DNA of 14,146 nucleotides from TWA4 sp034086685 (lineage in GTDB: Bacteria; Bacillota; Clostridia; Lachnospirales; Lachnospiraceae): the NCBI GenBank assembly GCA_034086685.1, contig JAXDZY010000123.1, forward strand, positions 1 through 14,146. Direction: 5' to 3'. Each line of letters begins with the position of its first letter. Position 1 is the stretch's first letter. The notes beneath the pieces were generated by a model. It had not been told where the DNA came from and did no database searches. It saw only the letters and a list, made by a program, of their open reading frames with translations. Both the position numbers and the translations under genes were made by a program. This document shows, piece by piece, positions 14,130 through 14,146 of the stretch.

Positions 14130-14146
14130 TTACATGTATAATGTAA
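14130..14146. repeat. Short inverted repeat at the window edge
   Basis: TTACAT (14130-14135) and ATGTAA (14141-14146) are complementary around GTATA. The right arm coincides with the end of the window, so its full length is unknown. It is AT-rich and could be chance. Confidence 0.3.

Noticed and set aside
14035..14146. Palindromes at the right border as a CRISPR array or IS terminal repeats
   Set aside because: The three palindromes differ in sequence and spacing, so they are not a repeat array, and no transposase or target duplication is visible.

Overview
The window looks like chromosomal DNA of a low-GC, Gram-positive clostridium, most likely a member of the Lachnospiraceae (Blautia/Roseburia/Dorea-like). 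The signs are AT-rich codon use, strong AGGAGG-type ribosome binding sites, sigma-A type promoters, and family-restricted proteins: a DUF5702 protein, a DUF6382-FHA protein, a TIGR03905 TSCPD protein and several Lachnospiraceae-type unknowns. No rRNA, tRNA, CRISPR array, transposase or phage gene was seen. Family names come from recognising the sequence by eye; no search was run.

Region 1 (1-5383, + strand) is the distal part of a Tad/Flp-type pilus locus. Its genes are tightly packed: a large coiled-coil DUF5702 protein, a TadE-like pseudopilin with a duplicated Cys/His module, a small A24-type prepilin peptidase, a second TadE-like pseudopilin, and a DUF6382-FHA membrane protein. The first gene appears to lack its N-terminal membrane anchor, and the DNA upstream of it is non-coding with a palindrome. 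The locus may therefore have been cut at its left side by a rearrangement. Both TadE-like proteins carry a Gly / Glu(+5) prepilin-type cleavage signature, and the peptidase that could process them lies between them.

Region 2 (5398-8249) is housekeeping. A HIT protein on + converges on murG on -, with a large inverted repeat between them. murG is co-transcribed behind a TSCPD gene on -. That pair diverges from mtnN (MTA/SAH nucleosidase) on +, and both divergent promoters are readable.

Region 3 (8328-12812, + strand) holds an unknown three-helix membrane protein with its own promoter and terminator, and a small conserved protein with its own promoter. These are followed by an Mrp/NBP35-type Fe-S carrier ATPase, an unusual two-domain protein (dinucleotide-binding-like N-terminus plus DUF7768-like C-terminus), and a pyridoxamine kinase whose ribosome binding site overlaps a hairpin.

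Region 4 (12813-14146) has an alpha/beta hydrolase of the monoacylglycerol lipase type, coupled to a chloramphenicol-acetyltransferase-like gene that is cut off after about 39 residues. It ends in a 19-bp palindrome and a terminator facing left for a gene outside the window. Nothing here is a clearly new defence or mobile system. The points most worth a second look are the degraded ends at both borders, the self-contained pseudopilin/peptidase cassette, and the DUF7768 fusion beside mrp.
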